Positions 1-8,229 of a stretch of DNA of 14,833 nt are shown piece by piece. The DNA is taken from NCBI GenBank assembly GCA_025728395.1, contig JAOBJR010000095.1, positions 1 to 14,833 of the forward strand, in the 5' to 3' direction. Under the pieces are notes generated by a model. That model was not told the origin of the DNA and did not search any database. It was given only the letters and a program-made list of their open reading frames with translations. A program made the translations under genes and the position numbers. Each line of letters opens with the position of its first letter. Position 1 is the stretch's first letter. The stretch comes from Candidatus Lightella neohaematopini. GTDB lineage: Bacteria; Pseudomonadota; Gammaproteobacteria; Enterobacterales; Enterobacteriaceae.

Positions 1-578
1 CATTAAATATAACAGCAGCAGTTATAGTTGCTCTAAAAGAAAAAATTAAAATATCTAAAATAATTAGGTCTGTTTCAGAATTTTGTGGGGTAAAAAGACG
101 TTTTTCTATTTTAGGAGAATATAATATTAATTACATGAATAAAAGAATAAAAAAAATCATACTAATAGATGATTATGGTCATCATCCTACTGAGTTAAAG
201 ACAACCATAAGTACTATTCGTATTGGTTGGCCTAATAGAAGAATTATTATGATATTTCAACCTCATAGGTTTACAAGAACGTATGATTTATATAATAATT
301 TTATTCGTGTGTTATCTAATATTGACATAACATTAATACTAACAATATATTCAGCTGGGGAAAAACCAATTAAAGACTTTAATAGTAAATTATTATGTTT
401 ATCCTTAAATAAATATAATAAAACTCATTCTATATTAGTACTAAATATTAATAGATTAATTTCTATATTAATGTCAATTATTAAAAGTAATGATATTATT
501 GTAACTCAAGGAGCTGGCACAATTGGTAATATTGCTAATTACATAAATAATTATATGATAATTAATCAAATTAATTGA
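1..578 (+). CDS. murC: UDP-N-acetylmuramate--L-alanine ligase, C-terminal part (runs off left edge)
   Basis: MurC is the cytoplasmic ATP-dependent ligase that adds L-alanine to UDP-MurNAc, the first step of peptide-stem synthesis in peptidoglycan. Only the last 191 codons are in the window. The frame is open from base 3 without a stop before TGA at 576-578, so the ATG at 135 is internal and not the start. Residues just upstream of that ATG (GVKRRFSILGEY) match the GTGRRFDFLGEF region of E. coli MurC. The C-terminal ligase domain keeps the DDYGHHPTE, FQPHRFTRT and QGAGTIGNIA blocks. The C-terminus is slightly shorter than in E. coli. In E. coli, murC is followed by ddlB-ftsQ-ftsA-ftsZ; here only 96 bases separate it from lpxC. 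Identification is firm; whether the whole gene is intact cannot be seen. Confidence 0.95.
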   Translation, partial: LNITAAVIVALKEKIKISKIIRSVSEFCGVKRRFSILGEYNINYMNKRIKKIILIDDYGHHPTELKTTISTIRIGWPNRRIIMIFQPHRFTRTYDLYNNFIRVLSNIDITLILTIYSAGEKPIKDFNSKLLCLSLNKYNKTHSILVLNINRLISILMSIIKSNDIIVTQGAGTIGNIANYINNYMIINQIN

Positions 579-674
579 TTATAATAATTTTAAAATTAAT
601 TAAATTTACTAAACATAATCTTGTAAATTAGATATTTTAGTATATAAATAAAAATAACTAAAATAAATTTTTAT
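579..674 (+). promoter_or_regulatory. murC-lpxC spacer: deletion junction with candidate lpxC promoter
   Basis: This short A+T-rich spacer stands where E. coli has ddlB, ftsQ, ftsA and ftsZ; I see no remnant of those genes. It holds a plausible sigma70-type promoter: TTGTAA at 621-626, a 16-base spacer, then TATAAA at 643-648. That would place a transcript start about 20 bases before the lpxC ATG. Such matches arise easily by chance in DNA this A+T-rich, so the promoter call is weak. No Shine-Dalgarno sequence is visible before lpxC. Confidence 0.3.
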
Positions 675-1611
675 ATGGTTAAACAACGTACTATAAAAGA
701 TATTATAAAAATTACTGGTATTGGTTTACATACTGGAAAAAAAGTTAATATGGTACTAAAGCCGTTATCAGAAAATTCTGGTATTATCTATCGTAGAGTT
801 GATTTAACTCCTCCCAGTAGATTTTATTATTAATATTCATACTATATGTGATAATAAATTATGTACTTGTTTAGTTAATCATAATAATATTCGTATTTTT
901 ACTATAGAACATCTACACGCAACATTATCTGGTTTAGGTATTGATAATATACTAATAGAAGTTGATGCACCAGAAATCCCTATTATGGATGGTAGTGCTT
1001 ATTGTTTTATTTACTTAATACTTAGAGTTGGTATTTGTGAGTTAAATGCATACAAAAAATTTTTTCGTATAAAAAAATCTGTACGTGTTCAAGAATATGA
1101 TAAATGGGTTGAATTACTACCATTTAATGGATTTAAATTAAGTTTTTTTATTGATTTTAATCATCCAATTATTAATTTTGGTAAGCAATATTATAATTTA
1201 ACTTTTTCTACTACTTCATTTATTAAAAATATTAGCCCAGCTAGAACTTTTGGTTTTATAAAAGACATTAAATATTTACACAAACATGGTTTAGCTTTAG
1301 GAGGTAGTATTGATTGTGTAATTGTAATTGATAAAAATAAAATCTTAAACAAAGATGGATTAAGATTTAACAATGAATTTGTACGTCATAAATTATTAGA
1401 CGCAATAGGTGACTTATTTTTATATGGTTATAATATTATTGGTGAATTTAATGCTTTCAAAGCTGGACATGCTATAAATAATAAATTATTAAGAACAATA
1501 ACATCTAATCCGGATAGTTGGGAACTAATTACATTTAATAGTGATCAAGAATCACCAATAAAATTTAATGTGCCAAATACTATTACTATTAGTAAATTTT
1601 ATTCTAAATGA
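675..1611 (+). CDS. lpxC: UDP-3-O-acyl-N-acetylglucosamine deacetylase, broken by a +1 frameshift (pseudogene, recoded gene or sequence error)
   Basis: LpxC is the zinc-dependent deacetylase that commits UDP-acyl-GlcNAc to lipid A synthesis. The gene lies in two frames. From ATG 675 the protein reads MVKQRTIKDIIK to RRVDLTPP, then meets TAA at 831-833. From about base 814 the next frame continues as PVDFIINIHTICD and runs to TGA at 1609-1611. Removing one C from the CCC at 813-815 joins the parts into 311 residues (E. coli 305). In the joined protein the key residues fall at exactly the E. coli numbers: Glu78 and His79 (TIEHLHA), His238 and Asp242 (VRHKLLDAIGD), and His265 (KAGHAINNKLL). The ATG at 985 (MDGSA) cannot be a functional start, because Glu78/His79 lie upstream of it; no ATG, GTG or TTG opens the downstream frame earlier. 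The gene ends 3 bases before the convergent dciA stop. The family is certain; functional status is not. Confidence 0.9.
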
Positions 1612-1614
1612 GAT

Positions 1615-2109
1615 TTACTTATAATTGTGACACATAAGATTTAGTAACATGATATTAGCTAATTTCTTTAAAGAATTTCTACATGTTCCATGACTAGTAT
1701 TTACTAACGTATTAATTGTATTAATACTCTTATTAGTAAATGTAACTTTTGTTATATTATTATAAGATACACTAACACTAATATTGTTTAGTAATAAGTT
1801 AGGACTAATTTTAATTACTATATTAGATAAACTAGGTAAAATATTTGAACGTAACTTTACTATTAATTTAGTATGTAGATTGTCTAAATAAAATTTCCAA
1901 CTTACATCACTAACACCTATAATTAGTAAATTATTACGAAAATTTATTACTTGACAATATGGATGTAATTTTTTTGGTATTAGTTTATATAATAAATTAT
2001 TAATTTTAATTAAAAATATAATTTTTTCTTTAAAAGAAAGTGACATATTATGGTATTTTAATGATGTATTACAACTTAAAAAGTTAACAATATAAGGTTT
2101 TTTTAACAT
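1615..2109 (-). CDS. dciA: DciA-family (DUF721) protein, probable replicative helicase loader
   Basis: DciA proteins are the widespread bacterial loaders of the DnaB replicative helicase; E. coli instead uses the phage-derived DnaC. The protein has 164 residues. Its core, about residues 47-105, carries the DUF721 pattern: LHPYCQV, a short loop, LLIIGVSDVSWKFYLD, then LRSNILPSLSNIVIKISP. From memory this closely resembles the DUF721 proteins of Yersinia and Vibrio, which sit at the same place between lpxC and secA. The C-terminal SLKKLANIML also matches the family's end. It is transcribed divergently from secA and converges on lpxC, with 3 bases between the stop codons. No Shine-Dalgarno sequence is seen. 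ATG 2109 is the first in frame; another Met lies at residue 22, so the start may be later. Helicase loading is inferred from the family. Confidence 0.82.
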   Translation of the reverse strand: MLKKPYIVNFLSCNTSLKYHNMSLSFKEKIIFLIKINNLLYKLIPKKLHPYCQVINFRNNLLIIGVSDVSWKFYLDNLHTKLIVKLRSNILPSLSNIVIKISPNLLLNNISVSVSYNNITKVTFTNKSINTINTLVNTSHGTCRNSLKKLANIMLLNLMCHNYK

Positions 2110-2276
2110 ACTAATTACTTTATCTATTAAATATTAGTTATTATAGTATATAATTTATAAATTAATATTAATTAATTTTATAAATATTTATTTTCTTAGT
2201 AAAATTATTATTACAACATTAGTTATTATTAATTATTTTTTAATACAACTTGGTTTATTATATAATATATAATTAA
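2110..2276. promoter_or_regulatory. Divergent dciA/secA intergenic region; secM absent
   Basis: This 167-base gap must carry the promoters of dciA (leftward) and secA (rightward). In E. coli the secretion-monitor gene secM lies directly upstream of secA; no open frame or arrest-peptide coding sequence is present here. A perfect TATAAT at 2261-2266 lies just ahead of secA, but it has only a poor -35 match (TTTTAA, 2238-2243). Transcription from it would begin about 4 bases before the ATG, giving a nearly leaderless mRNA. The region is almost pure A/T, so this is weak evidence. Confidence 0.25.
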
Positions 2277-4742
2277 ATGATTATAAAATTTCTCACCAAA
2301 ATTTTTAGTAATCGTAATACTAGAATAATACGTAATATACATAAAATTGTTGATATTGTTAATAATTTAGAGCAAAAAATGTCAAATATGACTGATCAGC
2401 AATTATCTAATAAAACAAATGAATTTCGTTCTAAATTAGCTAATGGCATTAATATAGATAGTTTATTACCAGAAGCATTTGCTGTAGTGCGTGAAGCTAG
2501 TAAACGAATATTTGGTATGCGTCATTTTGATGTACAAATAATAGGTGGAATCATATTACATTATCGTTGTATTGCAGAGATGCGTACCGGTGAAGGTAAA
2601 ACATTAACAGCTACTTTACCAGCTTATCTTAATGCCTTAACTGGATATGGTGTACATATAGTAACAGTAAATGATTATTTAGCTCAAAGAGACGCAAAAC
2701 AAAATAAACCATTATTTGAATTTCTTGGATTAACTGTTGGTATAAATTTACAAGGATTATCTATTCGTCAAAAGCAATATGCTTATAATGCTGATATTAC
2801 TTATGGTACTAATAATGAATATGGCTTTGATTATTTACGAGATAATATGATACTTAATAAATCAGATAAAGTACAAAGAACTTTATATTTTGCATTACTT
2901 GACGAAGTAGATTCTATTCTTATTGATGAAGCTCGTACTCCATTAATCATTTCTGGTACATCTAAAGATAATACTTTTTTATATAAAAAAATAAACAAGT
3001 TAATATCAACTCTTAAGTACCAAGAAAAAGAAGATTCTTATAAATTCCATGGTAATGGGCATTATACTATAGATAAAAAAACTAAGCAAGTATATCTAAC
3101 AGAAAGAGGATTAATTTTAATTGAAAAACTATTAGTACAATTTAATATATTAGATTCTAAAGAATCATTATACTGTATAAATAATATTATGCTTATGCAT
3201 CATGTAATTGTTGCATTAAGAGCTCATAATTTATTTAATAAAAATATAGATTATATTGTTAAAAATGGTAAAGTTATTATAGTTGATGAACATACCGGAC
3301 GGGTTATACCAGATAGAAGATGGTCAGATGGTTTACATCAAGCTATAGAAGCTAAAGAAAATTTAAAAATTCAAAATGAAAATCAAACTCTAGCCTCTAT
3401 TACATTTCAAAATTATTTTCGTCTATATTATAAATTGTCAGGGATGACTGGTACTGCTAGTACAGAAGCTACAGAATTTAAATCAATTTATAAATTAGAC
3501 ACGGTAACTGTACCAACTAATAAACCAATGATACGTAATGATTTACCAGATTTAGTATATATAACTGAATATGATAAAATAAATGCTATTATTGATGACA
3601 TTAAATCTTGTATTAAACGACAACAACCAGTTTTGGTAGGTACTATTTCTATTGAAAAATCAGAATTAATTTCAAGAAAATTAAAAAAACTTGGTATCAG
3701 TCATAAAGTATTAAACGCTAAACATCATGCTATGGAAGCTGACATTATTGCTCAAGCAGGTACACCTGGAGCAGTAACTATTGCAACTAATATGGCTGGT
3801 AGAGGTACTGATATAAAATTAGGTGGTGTTTGGCAAGAAAAATTATCTAAATCACATAAATTTAACAAAACATTATTAAAAAATAATTGGAAACAACGTC
3901 AAGCAATAGTTTTAGCTGCTGGTGGTTTACATATTATTGGTACGGAAAGACATGAATCTAGACGAATAGATAATCAACTTCGTGGTCGATCAGGAAGGCA
4001 AGGAGATGTGGGGTCATCTCGCTTTTATTTATCTATGGAAGATTCTCTTATGCGTATATTTGCTTCTGATCGTATAACTAATATAATGCGTAAATTAAGT
4101 ATACATACTCATAATGCTATTGAACATCCTTGGGTTACTAAAGCAATAGCTAATGCACAACGTAAGGTTGAAAATTATAATTTTGATGTACGTAAACAAT
4201 TATTAGAATATGATAATGTAATTAATGAACAACGTTGTGCAATTTATAAAAGAAGAAGCGAATTACTTAATGCTGATGATATTAGCGCGATTATTATAAA
4301 TATACGTCAGGATGTATTAAAATATCTTATATTTAGTGATATACCTATTCATACATTAAAAAAAAAATTAATGGATGATTTTTCTCTTTGTATATCAAAA
4401 AACTTAATTAATAGTAATAAAATAACATTGTATAATACATTATTAGAACAACAAATATTAAAATTCAACAATAAAGAATCTATTGTTGGTAGTAAAATAA
4501 TGAGAAGATTTGAGAAATATATAATGTTACAAGTACTAGATGATTTATGGAAAGAACACTTATCTGCTATGGATTATTTAAGACAAGGTATTCACTTACG
4601 TGGTTATGCACAAAAAGATCCAAAACAAGAATATCAGAAAGAATCTTATATAATGTTCATTAATATGTTAAATTTATTAAAATATGAAGTAATTAGTATA
4701 TTAAGTAATGTTTCAATTGACGAGTTAAAAATAAATAATTAA
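2277..4742 (+). CDS. secA: Preprotein translocase ATPase SecA, C-terminally shortened
   Basis: SecA is the motor that pushes unfolded preproteins through SecYEG in the inner membrane. The 821-residue protein aligns with E. coli SecA (901) from its first residue (MIIKFLTKIF). The Walker A motif GEGKT is at 104-108 as in E. coli. Walker B is in ALLDEVDSILIDEA (about 205-218), and the second nucleotide-binding domain keeps NMAGRGTDI and QLRGRSGRQGD. The helical scaffold block WKEHLSAMDYLRQGIHLRGY is intact. About 14 residues are missing from the wing region near 700. The protein stops after LLKYEVISILSN, so the flexible linker and the C-terminal zinc motif (CxCxSG...CH) that binds SecB and lipid are absent; this is common in reduced symbionts. 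The stop overlaps the convergent coaE stop by 4 bases. No Shine-Dalgarno sequence is visible. A 10-A run lies at 4358-4367. Confidence 0.97.
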   Translation: MIIKFLTKIFSNRNTRIIRNIHKIVDIVNNLEQKMSNMTDQQLSNKTNEFRSKLANGINIDSLLPEAFAVVREASKRIFGMRHFDVQIIGGIILHYRCIAEMRTGEGKTLTATLPAYLNALTGYGVHIVTVNDYLAQRDAKQNKPLFEFLGLTVGINLQGLSIRQKQYAYNADITYGTNNEYGFDYLRDNMILNKSDKVQRTLYFALLDEVDSILIDEARTPLIISGTSKDNTFLYKKINKLISTLKYQEKEDSYKFHGNGHYTIDKKTKQVYLTERGLILIEKLLVQFNILDSKESLYCINNIMLMHHVIVALRAHNLFNKNIDYIVKNGKVIIVDEHTGRVIPDRRWSDGLHQAIEAKENLKIQNENQTLASITFQNYFRLYYKLSGMTGTASTEATEFKSIYKLDTVTVPTNKPMIRNDLPDLVYITEYDKINAIIDDIKSCIKRQQPVLVGTISIEKSELISRKLKKLGISHKVLNAKHHAMEADIIAQAGTPGAVTIATNMAGRGTDIKLGGVWQEKLSKSHKFNKTLLKNNWKQRQAIVLAAGGLHIIGTERHESRRIDNQLRGRSGRQGDVGSSRFYLSMEDSLMRIFASDRITNIMRKLSIHTHNAIEHPWVTKAIANAQRKVENYNFDVRKQLLEYDNVINEQRCAIYKRRSELLNADDISAIIINIRQDVLKYLIFSDIPIHTLKKKLMDDFSLCISKNLINSNKITLYNTLLEQQILKFNNKESIVGSKIMRRFEKYIMLQVLDDLWKEHLSAMDYLRQGIHLRGYAQKDPKQEYQKESYIMFINMLNLLKYEVISILSNVSIDELKINN

Positions 4743-5365
4743 ATAAAGATATTAAAATTATTTTTTATATATGCATTAGTTGCTAATAATAAATAATATT
4801 GATGTAGCACAACACTATTGACATCGTCTATTAATGAATTATTATCAATAATAATATTAGCATAGTTCAATTTAATCTCAGTTTTAATTTGAGTATTTAA
4901 TATATTATTAATTTGTTGATAATTTGTATCTTCTCTATTTAGTATGCGTTTTACTTTATTTTCATATTCAGTATTAATAACTGTTATGTTATGTACATAA
5001 TAGTGTAAATTACACTCAATTAACAATGGTGCTACTAATATAACATAAGAATTAACAATATTACGTATTATAAAATTAATACGTTTTATAATTATTGGAT
5101 GTAATAATTTATTCAACCATATTCTTTCATTATTATCATTAAATATTATATGCTTTAACGCATGACGATCAATTATATTATTGATTTTTTTAACTCTTTT
5201 ACCAAAATAATTTATAATACTACTACTTACATTTTTATTAAAACTAATTAATTCTTTAGCAATAATATCTGCATCTATTATTGGTACGTTAAATTTTTTA
5301 AATAAATTAGTAATTGTTGTTTTACCACTGCCAATACTACCAGTAACTGCAATAATATATGTCAT
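4739..5365 (-). CDS. coaE: Dephospho-CoA kinase
   Basis: CoaE phosphorylates the 3'-hydroxyl of dephospho-CoA with ATP, the last step of coenzyme A synthesis in the cytoplasm. The 208-residue protein (E. coli 206) starts MTYIIAVTG with a P-loop GSIGSGKT at residues 9-16 (E. coli GGIGSGKS). Asp31 and Asp33 in IIDADIIA match the substrate-site DAD motif. WLNKLLHPIII, VAPLLIECNL and NYANIIIDNN also match the family in order. In E. coli, mutT, yacG and zapD lie between secA and coaE; here secA and coaE converge and share the palindrome TTAA, which serves as TAA stop on both strands. Its start faces aceE across a 175-base gap. No Shine-Dalgarno sequence is visible. With panB and panC in this window it belongs to the pantothenate-to-CoA route. 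Confidence 0.94.
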   Translation of the reverse strand: MTYIIAVTGSIGSGKTTITNLFKKFNVPIIDADIIAKELISFNKNVSSSIINYFGKRVKKINNIIDRHALKHIIFNDNNERIWLNKLLHPIIIKRINFIIRNIVNSYVILVAPLLIECNLHYYVHNITVINTEYENKVKRILNREDTNYQQINNILNTQIKTEIKLNYANIIIDNNSLIDDVNSVVLHQYYLLLATNAYIKNNFNIFI

Positions 5366-5540
5366 AATAAAGTATATTATATTATAATATTAAATAATAA
5401 TATGTTTTAATTATTAATTTATAAATATTTTTTAAATTATTTATTGATTATAATAATTTAATTGTTAAAAATATTTTGTATATTTTAGTAATTCAAATAA
5501 ACTAAATAATACTTAATATTTCATAAATTAAGGAATATTA
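5366..5540. promoter_or_regulatory. Divergent coaE/aceE intergenic region; pdhR absent
   Basis: These 175 bases separate coaE (leftward) from the aceE operon (rightward). No open frame is supported, and pdhR, the pyruvate-responsive repressor that precedes aceE in E. coli, is missing here. A perfect TATAAT at 5449-5454 could serve aceE with a leader of about 80 bases, but no convincing -35 is found 16-18 bases upstream. The candidate may be chance in this composition. Confidence 0.22.
5529..5534 (+). promoter_or_regulatory. Shine-Dalgarno sequence of aceE
   Basis: TAAGGA lies 6 bases before the aceE ATG at 5541. It is one of the few clear ribosome-binding sites in the window and fixes the aceE start, which also matches the E. 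coli N-terminus. Confidence 0.75.
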
Positions 5541-8201
5541 ATGTCAAATTTAACTAATGATGATATAGATGTAATAGAAACCGATGAATGGATTCAATCT
5601 ATTGAATCAGTAATTCATCATGATGGTATAAGAAGAGCAAAGTATTTATTAAAATGTATGTTACAACATTTAAATAAATATAACTCTTCTAATTTAGAAG
5701 ACTACATAAATACAATTCACCATTGTAATGAACCTAAATATCCTGGTAATTTAGAAATAGAAAATCGTATTAATGCTGTAATTAGATGGAATGCTATTAT
5801 GATTGTACTTAATGCTTACAATAAAAATTTAGATTTAGGTGGTCATATATCATCATTTCAATCAATTAGTACAATATATGAAGTATGTTTTAATCATTTT
5901 TTTCGTGCTAGAAATGATTTTGATGGTGGAGATTTAATTTATTTTCAAGGACATAGTGCACCAGGAATTTATGCACGTGCTTTTTTAGAAGGAAGATTAA
6001 CTAAAAAACAAATAGATAATTTTCGACAAGAAATTGATGGATATGGGCTACCGTCTTATCCGCATCCTAAATTAATGCCCGATTTTTGGCAATTTCCTAC
6101 AGTATCTATGGGATTGGGAGCAATTAATGGTATTTATCAAGCTAAATTTCTTAAATATTTACAAAATAGATCTATTAAAGATACTAGTAGACAAACTGTA
6201 TATGTATTTTTAGGTGATGGAGAAATGGATGAACCAGAATCAAAAGGTGCTATTAATATAGCAGTAAGAGAAAAATTAGATAATTTAATTTTTATTATTA
6301 ATTGTAATTTACAAAGATTAGATGGTCCAGTAATTGGTAATGGAAAAATTATCAATGAGTTATCTAATATGTTTACTGGAGCTGGTTGGGAAGTAATTAA
6401 AGTAATTTGGGGTAGTAATTGGGACACATTACTTAATAAAGATTATACTGGAAAATTAATTCAATTAATGAATGAGACATTAGACGGTGATTATCAAACA
6501 CTAAGATCAAAAGATGGAGCTTATATAAGAAAATATTTTTTTGGCAAATATCCAGAAACTAAATTATTAGTAAAAAATATGACTGATAATGAAATTTGGC
6601 AATTAATTAGAGGAGGACATGATACAAGAAAAATTTATGCAGCTTTATCTTTAGCTAAAAATATTATCGATAAGCCTGTAGTAATTCTATTACATACTAT
6701 TAAAGGTTATGGTCTTGGTAAACCAATTGAAAGTGCTAATATTGCACATCAAGTAAAATATATTGATTCACAATCGCTAGATTATATTAAAAAAAAATTA
6801 AATTTACATGATTTAATTACTAGCAGTACAGATTCATTACCATATATTAAGTTTAGTAAAAATTCTGTCGAATATCATTACTTACATAACAAACGTAAGA
6901 ATTTATATGGTTATTTACCATCTAGATTAAAAAATTTTACTGAACCTTTAATTTTACCAGCATTAAATGATTTTCATCAATTACTAATAAAGCAAACAAC
7001 AAAATTATCTACTACTACTGCTTTTGTAAAAATACTTAATATTTTACTAAAAAACAAAGCTATAGGTAATAGAATCGTACCAATAATTGCCGATGAAGCA
7101 CGTACTTTTGGTATGGAAGGTTTATTTAAACAAGTCGGAATATATAATTCACAAGGACAAAAATATACAGCACAAGATAAAGATTATATAACTACTTATT
7201 ACGAACATAAAAATGGACAAATTATACAAGAAGGTATTAGTGAATTGGGAGCAGCGTCTTCATGGTTAGCTGCTGCAACTTCATATAGTAATAATGATTT
7301 ACCTATGATCCCATTTTATATTTATTATTCTATTTTTGGGTTTCAACGAATTGGTGATTTATGTTGGGCTGCTGGTGATCAACAAGCAAGAGGTTTTTTG
7401 ATTGGTGGTGTATCTGGTAAAACAACATTAAATGGTGAAGGATTACAACATGCAGATGGCCATAGTCATGTACAATCTTTAATAATACCAAATTGTTTAT
7501 CTTATGATCCAGCATACTCTTATGAATTAGCAGTAATTATCCATAATGGACTAGTCAGAATGTATGGTAAAAAACAAGAAAATATTTATTATTATATAAC
7601 TATTTTAAATGAAGATTATACGATGCCTAATATTCCGGATGGAATAGAATATAGTATATGTAAAGGTATTTATAAATTGGAAACATTAAGTAGTAATAGT
7701 CATAGTATTGGTGCAATACAATTAATGGGCTCTGGAGCATTATTAAGATATGTGCGTAAAGCAGCACAAATTTTATCACAAGATTATAATATTAGTGTTG
7801 ATGTGTACAGCGTAACTTCGTTTACTGAATTAGCTAGAGATGGTCAAGATTGTTATAGATGGAATAGGTTACATCCTAAAGAAAAACCAAAAATTCCATT
7901 TTTAAATAAAATAATAAATAATAATCCAGTAGTTATAGTTACTGATTACATGAAAATTTTAGCTGAACAAATACGTCAATTTATTCCCAATAAACATGTT
8001 TGTATACTTGGTACTGATGGTTTTGGTCGTTCTGATAGTAGAAAAAAATTACGTGATTACTTTGAAATAAGTACTGGTTATATAATAGTATCTGTATTAT
8101 ATGAATTAGCTTTATGTAATATTACTACTATGAGTATGGTACAACAAGCTATAAATAAATTTAATATTAATGCAAATAAAATTAATCCTCGTTTAGTATA
8201 A
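5541..8201 (+). CDS. aceE: Pyruvate dehydrogenase E1 component (homodimeric)
   Basis: AceE is the thiamine-diphosphate-dependent E1 of the pyruvate dehydrogenase complex. It decarboxylates pyruvate and acetylates the lipoyl arm of AceF. At 886 residues it is essentially full length (E. coli 887) and very well conserved. The active-site histidines are at His102 (LGGHISS) and His138 (FQGHSAPG). The thiamine-diphosphate/Mg motif starts at GDGEMDEPES (225-234) and ends with IINCNLQRLDG around 252-262. LLHTIKGYGLG, DEARTFGMEGLF and GFQRIGDLCWAAGDQQARG are also kept. The protein ends NPRLV, as in E. coli NPRLA. It heads an aceE-aceF-lpd operon: aceF follows after 28 bases. A run of nine A lies at 6789-6797, in frame. 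No lesion is seen, so the enzyme should be active. Confidence 0.98.
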   Translation: MSNLTNDDIDVIETDEWIQSIESVIHHDGIRRAKYLLKCMLQHLNKYNSSNLEDYINTIHHCNEPKYPGNLEIENRINAVIRWNAIMIVLNAYNKNLDLGGHISSFQSISTIYEVCFNHFFRARNDFDGGDLIYFQGHSAPGIYARAFLEGRLTKKQIDNFRQEIDGYGLPSYPHPKLMPDFWQFPTVSMGLGAINGIYQAKFLKYLQNRSIKDTSRQTVYVFLGDGEMDEPESKGAINIAVREKLDNLIFIINCNLQRLDGPVIGNGKIINELSNMFTGAGWEVIKVIWGSNWDTLLNKDYTGKLIQLMNETLDGDYQTLRSKDGAYIRKYFFGKYPETKLLVKNMTDNEIWQLIRGGHDTRKIYAALSLAKNIIDKPVVILLHTIKGYGLGKPIESANIAHQVKYIDSQSLDYIKKKLNLHDLITSSTDSLPYIKFSKNSVEYHYLHNKRKNLYGYLPSRLKNFTEPLILPALNDFHQLLIKQTTKLSTTTAFVKILNILLKNKAIGNRIVPIIADEARTFGMEGLFKQVGIYNSQGQKYTAQDKDYITTYYEHKNGQIIQEGISELGAASSWLAAATSYSNNDLPMIPFYIYYSIFGFQRIGDLCWAAGDQQARGFLIGGVSGKTTLNGEGLQHADGHSHVQSLIIPNCLSYDPAYSYELAVIIHNGLVRMYGKKQENIYYYITILNEDYTMPNIPDGIEYSICKGIYKLETLSSNSHSIGAIQLMGSGALLRYVRKAAQILSQDYNISVDVYSVTSFTELARDGQDCYRWNRLHPKEKPKIPFLNKIINNNPVVIVTDYMKILAEQIRQFIPNKHVCILGTDGFGRSDSRKKLRDYFEISTGYIIVSVLYELALCNITTMSMVQQAINKFNINANKINPRLV

Positions 8202-8229
8202 ATTAACAAAAAATACTTAATAAATTATT

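Noticed and set aside
1191..1373. Minus-strand open frame inside lpxC
   Set aside because: It is a shadow of the conserved LpxC coding strand, without homology or a ribosome-binding site.
985..1611. A separate LpxC open frame starting at ATG 985
   Set aside because: It starts inside the conserved MDGSA block at residue 104 and lacks Glu78/His79. Homology in the same frame continues upstream to about 814, so it is the tail of the frameshifted gene.
6137..6427. Minus-strand open frame inside aceE (and another at 7330-7515)
   Set aside because: Both lie opposite highly conserved AceE coding sequence, have no recognisable domain, and follow from the composition of the opposite strand.
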